Positions 54,533 to 63,143 of a stretch of 64,000 nucleotides of DNA are shown one piece after another. The translations under genes and the position numbers were made by a program. Source of the DNA: SAR324 cluster bacterium (GTDB lineage Bacteria > SAR324 > NAC60-12); contig JACNJW010000053.1 in NCBI GenBank assembly GCA_014382365.1, positions 1-64,000 of the forward strand. The letters are read 5' to 3'. Under the pieces are notes generated by a model that was given only the letters and a program-made list of their open reading frames with translations, searched no databases and was not told where the DNA came from. Numbering within the stretch: the stretch's first letter is position 1; each line of letters starts with the position of its first letter.

Positions 54533-55324
54533 TTAATTTTCGGAACGCTGAGATTTACTTACTGTGGATGTAGTTCGTGACATCTCCCATAGCTTGAAAT
54601 AACGGACGACAATATTCAGTGCGTCAAAAATTGCGCAGAATAATCCAGGATAGCCGTCCCGAAATCCACCCTTCAATAAGTAGCGTCGTAAAAAACGAAA
54701 AAATGGTTTGAGCACCAGAAAGCGTAGAGTATTTACGGTAGTTATCTTCACTCCGGAATCACTTAGATAACCTGCCTCCACTCCTGTATAGAAATCAAAC
54801 TTACTTAAAAATTGACTGATGTTCAGATAAGGATAGTGCAGCATATCGTTGTTTAATTTTCCGCTACTGCCGTCAACCACCAGTTTTTCATGTACATGTT
54901 TATTTGGAAAATGTGCAGAATTTCTCCGGAATAAACGTAACTGTGTGTCCGGATATTGACTTCCGTGACGCAGCCAATTCCCAAAATAATGATTGCGACG
55001 GTTTAGACGGAATGCCGAGTTTCCGGTGTTTTCAAGCAACGCTTCGATTTCCTTAACCAATAATTCCGGTAACCGCTCATCCGGATCCACGTAAAAAACC
55101 CAATCTCCCGTCGCCTGTTCCAACGCGTAACTTTTGTTAACATTCAGGTTGGTATTGTTGGGTCGGGAAAAAACACGACATCCATGTTCCCGTGCAACAT
55201 TAAGCGAACCATCCTGACTTTCACAATCAACATAAATGATTTCTGTTGCCCATTTGAGTTGAGGCAGTAATTCCCGTAAATGATCTACTTCATTATGACC
55301 AATGATAGTGATGCTGAGATTCAT
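54533..55324 (-). CDS. Family 2 glycosyltransferase, WaaE/KdtX-like
   Basis: A 263-residue GT-A glycosyltransferase. SITIIGHNEVDHLRELL opens the nucleotide-binding fold, YVDCESQDGS and FYVDPDERLP hold the acidic metal site (DPDE near residue 84), and GNWLRHGSQYPDTQLRLFRR with KHVHEKL are typical of WaaE/KdtX-type LPS-core glycosyltransferases. It probably adds a glucose or heptose to the inner core of LPS in the cytoplasm. A palindromic repeat lies 31 bases upstream of its start. Confidence 0.85.
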   Translation of the reverse strand: MNLSITIIGHNEVDHLRELLPQLKWATEIIYVDCESQDGSLNVAREHGCRVFSRPNNTNLNVNKSYALEQATGDWVFYVDPDERLPELLVKEIEALLENTGNSAFRLNRRNHYFGNWLRHGSQYPDTQLRLFRRNSAHFPNKHVHEKLVVDGSSGKLNNDMLHYPYLNISQFLSKFDFYTGVEAGYLSDSGVKITTVNTLRFLVLKPFFRFLRRYLLKGGFRDGYPGLFCAIFDALNIVVRYFKLWEMSRTTSTVSKSQRSEN

Positions 55325-55771
55325 GGAGTTTGGATAATTATGATTGTTTTTTTGTGATGGATTCGTAAAAACTCATAAACAGATTATTTGTCTTTTTGAG
55401 AGTAGAGATAAAACTTAATGATATTAGAGCTTAGTATTAAATAGATTTGTCGCTACGCTCAAAATGACACTTTTTTTGGGCTTTTTGCAAATGCATCAAT
55501 CGTTTCCTCAACAAGATTGAGAAACGTGTTTAGTATAAACAATTGAACGGTTTATGACAAGTGAGCGCGTTATTCAACGTTGTTTCAGTATTGTATAAAT
55601 TCAATAAATAAATATTTTGATGCATTTCCATCTTGAGTTAAAACTATAACAGCAATTATTTGACTTTCATTTCTTGATTCAAAACCCCGCACTGTCAAAA
55701 ATTAGTTAGCCGTTGCATTTGTAAAATGCTAGACTTAGGAAACTTTTCAATCTTACTAATTGAGAATAAAT
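55325..55771. other. Gene-free stretch with palindromic repeat
   Basis: About 450 AT-rich bases between divergent genes. It contains repeat copy 2 at 55356-55497, then an inverted repeat at 55501-55526 (CGTTTCCTCAA against TTGAGAAACG, one bulged base) and no plausible coding frame. The promoters of the WaaE-like gene and of the exonuclease gene must lie here, but none stands out. Confidence 0.5.
55356..55497. repeat. Palindromic interspersed repeat, copy 2 (MITE-like)
   Basis: A 142-bp element that starts with the same 16 bases as copy 1 (GATGGATTCGTAAAAA) and ends GCATC. The core arms have drifted (GTCTTTTTGAGAGTAGAG against CTACGCTCAAAATGAC), while the loop keeps TTAATGA and TAAATAGATTTG as in copy 1. 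Identical length, shared ends and the same internal order show both descend from one mobile repeat. No open frame inside, no clear target duplication. Confidence 0.78.
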
Positions 55772-56626
55772 ATGTTCAAAACAGTTGAAAATAATGTCTG
55801 GGTCTTTGATGTGGAATGGGTGCCGGATCCGGAAGCAGGAAGAAGATTGTTTCAACTTCCGGAAGATACTCCTGATGCAGAAGTAATCCAGAAAATGTGG
55901 GAAGAAGGAGGCGCGGATAAAGAAAATCCGATGCCCTATCTCAAAACCACAATTTGCAGGGTCATTTCAATTGCGGCTGTAATCCGTACAGTCAAGGAAA
56001 ACGGCGAAATTATTTTGTCTTTAACAGCCTTACCTCACGATGCAGCAGATTCGGAACAAGCTGTAGAATTCGAAATATTATCCCGTTTTCTGAATGCAGT
56101 TGGTGAAAAACGGCCGCAGTTGGTAGGTTATAATTCAGCAAAAGCAGATATGAAAATTCTCCTGCAAAGAGCTGTGGCCAATGGCGTTCAGGCAGCAAAA
56201 TTTGCAAAACGACCTAATAAACCCTGGGAAGGGGCCGATTACTTTGATTCCAGAAATAGCGAAGGGCATCTTGATTTGATCGAAATTCTGGGAGGCTTCG
56301 GAAAAGCAAATCCTTCACTCAATGAAATGGCGACAGTCTGTGGAATTCCTGGAAAACTTGGTGTAAGTGGAGAAGAAGTTGCTCCCATGTGGTTGGACGG
56401 TCGCCTGGTGGACATTGTGGCCTATAATGAGTGTGATGCACTGACCACATATTTGCTTTGGTTACGGATGGCCTATTTTGCCGGTTTTTTTAATCAGCAG
56501 CAATATTCAGAGGAACAGGAGCGTGTCCGGAATTTGCTCAACAAAACAGGTGCACTTCCAGGCAAAGAACATTTACTTGAATTTTTGGAACGATGGGAAA
56601 TGTGGTCTCCGGTTGGGATTGCATGA
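55772..56626 (+). CDS. PolB-like predicted 3'-5' exonuclease
   Basis: A 284-residue DEDD-superfamily nuclease of the stand-alone PolB-like exonuclease group. VFDVEWVPD (Asp and Glu near residues 13-15) is the first motif, LVGYNSAKADMKILLQRA the second (near 117), and YNECDALTTYLLWLRM the third (near 220). SEGHLDLIEILGG is also typical. It probably degrades single-stranded DNA 3'-5', with a role in repair or RNA/DNA processing. The ATG at 55772 is preferred over a TTG at 55760. Confidence 0.83.
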   Translation: MFKTVENNVWVFDVEWVPDPEAGRRLFQLPEDTPDAEVIQKMWEEGGADKENPMPYLKTTICRVISIAAVIRTVKENGEIILSLTALPHDAADSEQAVEFEILSRFLNAVGEKRPQLVGYNSAKADMKILLQRAVANGVQAAKFAKRPNKPWEGADYFDSRNSEGHLDLIEILGGFGKANPSLNEMATVCGIPGKLGVSGEEVAPMWLDGRLVDIVAYNECDALTTYLLWLRMAYFAGFFNQQQYSEEQERVRNLLNKTGALPGKEHLLEFLERWEMWSPVGIA

Positions 56627-56743
56627 TAGTTGACGTCAGTCCTGAGACAGCACTTTATTTAAAACGACTCTTTGCAACAAGATCTTACTTCAATATATAT
56701 TGATATCAGTATGCTGCAAACAATTCTCTTTTGACTATTTTAT

Positions 56744-58087
56744 ATGACAATTTTTAACCGTGAACGGTTGACGAATGAGATCTTTAAAATTGATGTCAAG
56801 CGCTTACGGAGTGGCTGGTATTCTGACAAATACTTTGAGAATATTGGTGTAATGCTCAGAACTTTAGCTGAGCAGAATTATTATTTCAAGGGTGAGACTT
56901 TGCGTCTGGAAGGCGTGGATTTGTCCAGGACAGATATTGGTAATCTTGAAGTTGAAATGCAATGGTTTTCACGCCGGTCCGGCAAAGTTGTAATTGCCGG
57001 TGTGGATAAAGCTTTGACCATGCTCCGTCATTGCAGTGGGTATTTTAATAGAAAAGGGAAATTTGTCAATACCTGGAATAAATTGGAAGTTGAAGCAGTA
57101 CATGATGGTGCCACAGTTAATTATAACGGTGATCCTCTGCATATTCTGCCAGTCATTAGAGTTCGTGGACGCTACCGTGATTTTGCTCTTTTAGAGACAC
57201 CCACACTGGGATTGCTGACGCGCTCCAGCCGTGTTGCAACTAACGTTTATGAGACCTTAACGGCGGCAGGTGGAAAGCCGGTGTTGTTTTTTCCAGCTCG
57301 TTGTGATTTACATGAAGCTCAGGCTGCAGATGGTTATGCATACAATGTAGCAGTTCAACTCTTCAATCATGACCACAATCAGCATGTCAGTCCTTTTATC
57401 TCAACGGATGCTCAAGGTGACTGGTGGGGTGGAGTTGGAGGTGGAACAATAGCTCATGCTTCAATAGCCTGTTTTTTTGGGGATACCGCAGAAACAATGA
57501 TGGCTTTTGCTTCAGCTTGTGCAGCGGAAATTCCCAGAATTGCACTGGTTGATTTCAACAATGACTCCGTCAGGGACTCATTGCTGGTTATGCAAAGTAT
57601 GTTTTTTCGTTACCGTGAATTAATTGACTCAGGTGCTCAAACTGAGGCACAGCGTTATCTTCTTTTTGGTATTCGTCTTGATACCAGTTCTTCAGTTAGA
57701 GATGTCTCAGTACCGTCTTTGGGGAAACCAGAACTGGATATGGGGGTCAATCCACGTTTGGTTTTTATTGCCAGGAATGCAGTTAATACTGCCTGGGAAA
57801 AATGGGAGTTGCCCGAAAAATGGCTTAATCGTGCAAGAGAATGGTGCAGGAATGTCAAAATTGTGGTATCAGGTGGATTTAATCCTGCAAAAATTTTGTA
57901 TTTTGAAAAACTTGATGTACCTGTTGATATTTATGCAGTTGGATCTTCTCTCTTTGCTAATGAAGGACCACGTGTAACGGATTTTACAGCTGACATTGCA
58001 CAGGTGAAAATTAATGGAGAGTGGTGGGCAATGTCAAAAGTTGGCAGAAACCGTGGTGAAAATCCTGATTTGGAATCCGTATCCTGA
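56744..58087 (+). CDS. Nicotinate phosphoribosyltransferase-family protein
   Basis: A 447-residue protein of the nicotinate phosphoribosyltransferase family, which makes nicotinate mononucleotide from nicotinate and PRPP in NAD salvage. TLGLLTRSSRVATNVYETL near residue 147, FPARCDLHEAQAADGYAYNVA near 183, GGVGGGTIAHASIACFFGD near 227 (cited in parts) and IVVSGGFNPAKI near 373 match the family, here of the PncB2-type branch. VDIYAVGSSLF near the end forms the phosphate-binding region. The catalytic His that is phosphorylated in the E. coli type is not evident to me. The gene is next to the urate permease. Confidence 0.82.
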   Translation: MTIFNRERLTNEIFKIDVKRLRSGWYSDKYFENIGVMLRTLAEQNYYFKGETLRLEGVDLSRTDIGNLEVEMQWFSRRSGKVVIAGVDKALTMLRHCSGYFNRKGKFVNTWNKLEVEAVHDGATVNYNGDPLHILPVIRVRGRYRDFALLETPTLGLLTRSSRVATNVYETLTAAGGKPVLFFPARCDLHEAQAADGYAYNVAVQLFNHDHNQHVSPFISTDAQGDWWGGVGGGTIAHASIACFFGDTAETMMAFASACAAEIPRIALVDFNNDSVRDSLLVMQSMFFRYRELIDSGAQTEAQRYLLFGIRLDTSSSVRDVSVPSLGKPELDMGVNPRLVFIARNAVNTAWEKWELPEKWLNRAREWCRNVKIVVSGGFNPAKILYFEKLDVPVDIYAVGSSLFANEGPRVTDFTADIAQVKINGEWWAMSKVGRNRGENPDLESVS

Positions 58088-58110
58088 ATAAATAGCTCTA
58101 AACGAAACAC

Positions 58111-58124
58111 TCATAATATTATGA
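58111..58124. promoter_or_regulatory. 14-bp perfect palindrome upstream of the urate permease gene
   Basis: TCATAATATTATGA is a perfect palindrome, 26 bases upstream of the -35 element of the permease promoter. Position and symmetry suit an operator for a dimeric regulator. No regulator gene is in the visible part of the locus. Confidence 0.35.
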
Positions 58125-58149
58125 TTTTCATATTTTCTCTGTTTATTAG

Positions 58150-58178
58150 TTGATCTTATGATATATTTTTGCTATCCT
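58150..58178 (+). promoter_or_regulatory. Sigma-70-type promoter of the urate permease gene
   Basis: TTGATC at 58150-58155 and TATCCT at 58173-58178 with a 17-base spacer, and TG one base before the -10, giving an extended -10. It lies 65 bases before the start codon. Both hexamers match the consensus at four of six positions. Confidence 0.45.
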
Positions 58179-58242
58179 GAACTTTTTTCAGGCACTTTGC
58201 ACAGTTGCTGAGTGTCATTTTTTAACCATTAAAGGAGAAGAT

Positions 58243-59601
58243 ATGGAACAAGGGAATGAAAAACTGGAGTTGGTGTACGGTCTAGAAGACAAACCATCGC
58301 CCATGGAATCGGCTTATGCCGCACTCCAGCATTTACTGGCGATTATTGTGGGTATTATCACTCCCACCTTAATAATTGGTGGTGTCTTAGGATTGGGAGA
58401 GCGTATCCCATATTTAATTAGTATGTCGCTGATAGTTTCAGGTGTGGCAACCTTTATTCAAGCCAAACGGATTGGTCCTATTGGTTCCGGACTTTTGAGT
58501 GTTCAGGGAACAAGTTTTGCTTTTTTGGGCGCAATTCTCACTGCGGGTTTCATTGTGAAGGGACAAGGCGGTGGTCCGGATGAAATTCTGGCAACCATTT
58601 TCGGTATCTGTTTTGTAGGTGCCTTCATTGAAATAATCCTCAGCAGATTTCTCCATCTTCTGAAAAACATCATCACCCCGGTTGTGACTGGAACAGTGGT
58701 AATGTTGATTGGGCTGAGTCTGGTTAAAGTTGGTATCACAGACATGGCAGGGGGGAAATGGTTGCTGGACAATAAACCACAATTTTTTGGAACTGCTGAA
58801 AACCTGGGTTTGGGAATACTTGTCTTATTGGTAGTATTGATCCTCAACCGCAGTAAAAATCCAATGATCCGCATGGGTTCTATTGTGGGTGGAATTATTG
58901 TTGGTTATCTGGTTGCACTTTATCTGGGTAAAGTAAATTATGGTCATATGTCTGCTGCTGAAATGATCAGTATTCCGTTGCCGTTCAAATACGGATTTGC
59001 TTTCAACTGGACCGCTTTTATCGGTGTGGCTTTCATTTATGTCATTACTACAATAGAGTCCACCGGAGATCTAACAGCAACTTCGATGCTTTCCGGAGAG
59101 CCTGTTGAAGGTGAAAAGTATCTGGAACGCATTAAAGGCGGCGTTTTGGGTGATGGTATAAATTCAGCACTTGCAGCAATCTTCAATACTTTTCCCAACA
59201 CTACCTTCAGTCAAAACAATGGTGTGATTCAAATGACTGGAGTTGCCAGTCGTTATGTGGGCATGTATCTAGCTGGATTTCTGGTTCTACTGGGTTTATT
59301 CCCGGTCATTGGCGGGTTTTTCCGCTCCCTTCCTAATCCAGTCTTAGGCGGTGCAACAATTGTGATGTTTGGTACCGTAGCTGCTGCAGGTGTAAATATT
59401 ATTGCTTCGATGGGACCTCTCAGAAGACGTGAAATTCTGATCATTGCAGTTTCACTGGGAATCGGACTTGGACTTGCTTTTGTTCCGGAGGTGTTAAGTC
59501 AAACTCCAAAAGCAATTCAGCAAATCTTTGGCTCCGCTATCACTTCAGGTGGCTTGGCAGCCTTAATTTTGAATATGGTTCTGCCTCGGAACGAATCGTA
59601 A
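58243..59601 (+). CDS. NCS2 purine permease, urate/xanthine type
   Basis: A 452-residue inner-membrane permease of the NCS2 (nucleobase-ascorbate transporter) family with 12-14 helices. GPIGSGLLSVQGTSFAFLGA near residue 80, and FSQNNGVIQMTGVASRYVG near 320 (NAT signature QNNG...TG) are clear, and the latter form is that of urate/xanthine carriers such as UacT. It imports urate or xanthine with protons. AAAGGAGAAGAT precedes its ATG. It converges with the aldolase-like gene of the urate locus and points toward puuD-puuE, so urate is the most likely substrate. Confidence 0.87.
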   Translation: MEQGNEKLELVYGLEDKPSPMESAYAALQHLLAIIVGIITPTLIIGGVLGLGERIPYLISMSLIVSGVATFIQAKRIGPIGSGLLSVQGTSFAFLGAILTAGFIVKGQGGGPDEILATIFGICFVGAFIEIILSRFLHLLKNIITPVVTGTVVMLIGLSLVKVGITDMAGGKWLLDNKPQFFGTAENLGLGILVLLVVLILNRSKNPMIRMGSIVGGIIVGYLVALYLGKVNYGHMSAAEMISIPLPFKYGFAFNWTAFIGVAFIYVITTIESTGDLTATSMLSGEPVEGEKYLERIKGGVLGDGINSALAAIFNTFPNTTFSQNNGVIQMTGVASRYVGMYLAGFLVLLGLFPVIGGFFRSLPNPVLGGATIVMFGTVAAAGVNIIASMGPLRRREILIIAVSLGIGLGLAFVPEVLSQTPKAIQQIFGSAITSGGLAALILNMVLPRNES

Positions 59602-59618
59602 TTAGATTTACAAAGATG

Positions 59619-59641
59619 GTGGCAAACATTGAGTTTGCCAC
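59619..59641. terminator. Bidirectional terminator-like hairpin
   Basis: GTGGCAAAC at 59619-59627 and GTTTGCCAC at 59633-59641 form a perfect 9-bp stem with a 5-base loop between two convergent genes. The right arm touches the stop codon of the aldolase-like gene. T-runs are poor on both sides. Confidence 0.55.
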
Positions 59642-61062
59642 TACCTCCTTGCTTCCACAATTTTCCGGAAAGATCCTGCCTGAATTTCCTCCACAGTAAC
59701 TCCTGCTTTTTCAACATCTTCGGGATCAATTGCACCACTGTTGAGTGCACGAAAAAAGAAATTCAGCAAACCCTGACCTGTGGCTGCATCGTCAAAAACA
59801 TCTCCGCTCAAAGTTGCTTTTGACGCTTGCTCCACAAAGTTGCGGAGACGTAATGTTGATTCCTGAATTTGTTCCAGAAAAAAAGCTGCATTGGCTGCAT
59901 AACGTATTGGAATTTGTCCGGGATGTAAGTCCCAGCCTTGATAAAATCCATGTGCCAGCGAATGCCGGATGTGGCCGTAAGCTAGTTTCCAGGCACGGTG
60001 AACTGTTTCCAAATTTTCACGAACTTGCAGTGGAGAAATATTTTCTCCACGATGAGGAGCAACCGGCATAATATTGGTTGCACCATCGGAAAGAAAAATT
60101 CCGGAACCGCCAAAGGCGACTTTCATCACATCCCTTGCAAAATCACAAACTGCACTGTCCATCGTTTGATATGCCGCAATCAAATCACAGGAAGCCGTGT
60201 AATCGTATGTGCCAAAATGTGCCCCAAGACAACGGTCTTTTGTGGCTTTTGCAATTTTTCTGGCGGTTACTTCGCCGTTTGCATTGAAAACAGATTGAGT
60301 GGTTTCTATCATAATTTCCATTTTGAGGTCACCGAATGACAAATTGGAATCGGCTTCCAGAACTTCAAACAATTCTACCAAGGCTGCAGCTTGTTCCGGA
60401 ATTTCAACTTTAGGCAAAGTTACCACAAAATTATCCGGAAGCTGGCCTCCGGTTTCTGCCAACAAAGTGCTGATAAAGATGTTCAAGGTCCGGACACCGC
60501 GTTCCACAAATTCTGCATTGAAAGGTTTGATACGGATTCCGATAAACGGCGGCAATGTTCCCTGTGTCATCCCAAGAGCCACTGCTTTTGCACCCTGAAC
60601 GGCCACGGCATCCTCTTCTTCATCAGGCCGAATCCCAAAACCGTCCTCATAATCGAGTCGGAAATCCTCTACTGCTTCACGTTCAAGTTTTTTACAAACC
60701 TGCCCATAAACCCGCCAGGCTAACCATGTTGCTGAATTTGAAGGATTGACTCCATTTTTTTCTGCATCAGCAACCAAAGCATTTATTTCGGAAATCTTTG
60801 TGGGTAAACTTTCGGAGCCTTTTAATTCCAGTGCTTGTGCAAAAGTAACAAAATTTGGCGCAAAATCAGCCAAAATTTTCTGAGCTAACTTACCCATTTT
60901 TTGTGCAGTCTCGGCTTTGAACAAATGAGCTCCGCCATAAATTGTATGCACTGGTTGGCGTTGCAGAGATTTGCCGGGATAATCGTTTTCAAAAGATTTG
61001 TTTGCTTCAGAAAGTTGATGCAAAATTCCGGAAGTTCGCTCTGAAGTTAATATGTTTTTCAT
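59641..61062 (-). CDS. Citrate-lyase/malate-synthase-like aldolase-fold protein of the urate locus
   Basis: A 473-residue protein that I place, with some caution, in the HpcH/HpaI-CitE aldolase superfamily and probably in DUF6986. DYEDGFGIRPDEEEDA near residue 140, TLPKVEIPEQA near 215, EIMIETTQSVF near 246 and LGAHFGTYDYTAS near 280 give the Glu and Asp metal ligands. It resembles malate-synthase-like and citramalyl-CoA lyase-like enzymes that use glyoxylate or pyruvate. It lies 35 bases after allantoicase, whose pathway makes glyoxylate, so I infer a glyoxylate-using reaction. The actual substrates are unproven. Confidence 0.7.
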   Translation of the reverse strand: MKNILTSERTSGILHQLSEANKSFENDYPGKSLQRQPVHTIYGGAHLFKAETAQKMGKLAQKILADFAPNFVTFAQALELKGSESLPTKISEINALVADAEKNGVNPSNSATWLAWRVYGQVCKKLEREAVEDFRLDYEDGFGIRPDEEEDAVAVQGAKAVALGMTQGTLPPFIGIRIKPFNAEFVERGVRTLNIFISTLLAETGGQLPDNFVVTLPKVEIPEQAAALVELFEVLEADSNLSFGDLKMEIMIETTQSVFNANGEVTARKIAKATKDRCLGAHFGTYDYTASCDLIAAYQTMDSAVCDFARDVMKVAFGGSGIFLSDGATNIMPVAPHRGENISPLQVRENLETVHRAWKLAYGHIRHSLAHGFYQGWDLHPGQIPIRYAANAAFFLEQIQESTLRLRNFVEQASKATLSGDVFDDAATGQGLLNFFFRALNSGAIDPEDVEKAGVTVEEIQAGSFRKIVEARR

Positions 61063-61097
61063 AGTTGTCTTGTTATTATCATTGAAAAAATTACGGT

Positions 61098-62099
61098 TTA
61101 ACCCGCCTTTACACCAAAAATACGGAAACGACTGATGCCACCGTCTGGGAAAATATTGAGACGTAAGTGCGTGACGCCTCCAAGAGATTCTAATTCCTGT
61201 TCAAAAAAATGCCGGTGGTCCGCCTGAAGTTTTTGTTCAGGAAGCAATGTCTGCCATTCAATGTCGTCATTTCCCCAATCTTGCGGAGTATGTGTTGCTG
61301 GTAAATTTGCAGCATCAACTGAACAACGATCCGGAAAATTTCCTTTAAAAAAACTGGTGTCGACTTCTAATTTTCTTACTATACCACAAGTGGCAAGTCG
61401 CATAATGACCCAGTCATTTCCAGGTCCACGTCGCCGCCGTGTTTCCCAGCCGTCTCCCATATTTATTCCACTGCCGGGTGCTATCAAATTTCCCATTTGT
61501 CCAAAATGTTGATCACTGCAGGCTAAAGCTAAACCACCGTGCCATGATGCCGAAAGATCAATTATTTCATCAGCACCAATTGTAGACCATTCCATGTGTG
61601 GTTCACCATAAACGCGTAACCGCGCCACGCCGCCATCCGGATAAATATGTAGACGGACATGAGTCCAGCGCAAATCATTGCTGATTTCAAAAAAATTTTG
61701 CGAAGTTCCTTCAAGAGGTGATTTGGCCAGCAATTCAGTCCAACTGGTTGATTCATCCGGATCACCATCAATTTCACAGGCTTCCAATGAAGCAAACGGC
61801 GGAAAGTTTCCGGTAAAATGATTGGTGTCTATATCGAGTGCACGGATTTTACCAGGCGCACCCAGTCGGATGCTGCACCAGTCATGTCCGGGAATCCTTT
61901 TGCGTCGTGATTCCCAGCCGTCCATCCATTTTCCATCATCAGTAAATTTATCAGGAAGAGAAATTCCGCGTCCTGGTTTGATCAAATTTTCTTTTCTTGC
62001 AAAAAAATCATCTGTAGTTGCCAAAACTACTGAGCCGAGACGCTCTTCGGCAAGGTTCAAATATTGTCTTGAAAAACGGTTGTCGTGTTCTGATTCCAA
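61098..62099 (-). CDS. alc: Allantoicase
   Basis: A 333-residue allantoicase, which converts allantoate to ureidoglycolate and urea. Two homologous halves are visible: DGWESRRKRIPGHDWCSIRLG near residue 60 and DGWETRRRRGPGNDWVIMRLA near 219 (cited in part), each followed by DTNHFTGNFP or DTSFFKGNFP. The start is a TTG at 62099, supported by AAGGAG five bases upstream, and no ATG is near. It lies 43 bases after puuE and before the aldolase-like gene. Confidence 0.95.
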   Translation of the reverse strand: MESEHDNRFSRQYLNLAEERLGSVVLATTDDFFARKENLIKPGRGISLPDKFTDDGKWMDGWESRRKRIPGHDWCSIRLGAPGKIRALDIDTNHFTGNFPPFASLEACEIDGDPDESTSWTELLAKSPLEGTSQNFFEISNDLRWTHVRLHIYPDGGVARLRVYGEPHMEWSTIGADEIIDLSASWHGGLALACSDQHFGQMGNLIAPGSGINMGDGWETRRRRGPGNDWVIMRLATCGIVRKLEVDTSFFKGNFPDRCSVDAANLPATHTPQDWGNDDIEWQTLLPEQKLQADHRHFFEQELESLGGVTHLRLNIFPDGGISRFRIFGVKAG

Positions 62100-62142
62100 A
62101 AGGACTCCTTAATCTCGTGATTGTTTTTGGGTTTGTGTACCA

Positions 62143-63048
62143 TCATGATCGATGATGTTTGTGCCAGTGCTGTGCAATGTCGATTCGGCGGCAAAGCCAG
62201 ACATTGGGGTGGCTTTGTACATGAGTTAAAAATTTTTCCAAAGAAGCGGTGCGACCGGGGCGTCCGACAAGTCTGCAGTGCAATCCGATACTCAGCATTT
62301 TCGGTGCAGTTTTTCCTTCAGTATAAAGCACATCAAAAGCATCCCGAAGATAATTGAAAAATTGATCTCCTGCATTAAAACCCTGTGGGCTCGCAAAGCG
62401 CATATCGTTGGTGTCCAATGTGTAGGGTACCACTAAATGTGGTTTTCCCAGCTGAGTTTCAACCCAGTATGGCAAATCGTCCGCATAAGAATCGGCATCG
62501 TATAAAAATCCTCCGGCTTCCTGTACTAAACTTTGAGTGTTAACACTGGTGCGGCCTGTGTACCAGCCCAGGGGGCGACTGCCTGTAACTCGCGTATGAA
62601 TTTCAATGGCTTTCGTTATGTGTTCGAGCTCGATTTCTTCCGGAATATCTTTGTAATCAATCCAGCGGTAACCGTGAGACGCAATTTCCCAATCTGCTTT
62701 CAGCATTGCTTCAACAGCTTGCGGATTACGTTCCAGAGCCATGGCTACACCAAATACTGTTACCGGAATATTACGGCTGCTAAAAAGTCGATGTAAGCGC
62801 CAAAATCCCGCACGGCTACCGTATTCATAAAGAGACTCCATATTCATATGGCGTGCACCGACAAAAGGCGTTGCACCGACAATTTCCGAAAGAAATGCTT
62901 CAGATGCAGAGTCACCGTGGAGGATACAGTTTTCACCGCCTTCTTCGTAATTAATCACAAATTGCACGGCAATCCGGGCATTTTCCGGCCACTTCGGGTG
63001 TGGTGGGGTTTGGCCGTAACCAAGCATGTCTCGCGGGTATTGTTTCAT
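62143..63048 (-). CDS. puuE: Allantoinase, polysaccharide-deacetylase type
   Basis: A 301-residue PuuE. It opens the ring of allantoin to give allantoate. RDMLGYGQTPPHPKWP at residues 6-21, INYEEGGENCILHGD near 35, EIASHGYRWIDY near 130 and GWYTGRTSVNT near 165 are characteristic of this branch of NodB-type hydrolases. The ATG at 63048 starts the conserved part; a TTG at 63060 is an alternative. It is divergent from puuD, 95 bases away. Confidence 0.94.
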   Translation of the reverse strand: MKQYPRDMLGYGQTPPHPKWPENARIAVQFVINYEEGGENCILHGDSASEAFLSEIVGATPFVGARHMNMESLYEYGSRAGFWRLHRLFSSRNIPVTVFGVAMALERNPQAVEAMLKADWEIASHGYRWIDYKDIPEEIELEHITKAIEIHTRVTGSRPLGWYTGRTSVNTQSLVQEAGGFLYDADSYADDLPYWVETQLGKPHLVVPYTLDTNDMRFASPQGFNAGDQFFNYLRDAFDVLYTEGKTAPKMLSIGLHCRLVGRPGRTASLEKFLTHVQSHPNVWLCRRIDIAQHWHKHHRS

Positions 63049-63143
63049 GGGGATATCCAAAAATTATTAGCTATATATGCAAAAAAATACTATCGTATAT
63101 TTCAAGGCAAGTTCAACTTTAAATCTAAATTATCCTGATATTT

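Noticed and set aside
54511..54540. Near-palindrome AAACTGTGCACGGTTT between convergent genes as terminator
   Set aside because: It has almost no loop and contains mismatches, so a stable hairpin is doubtful.
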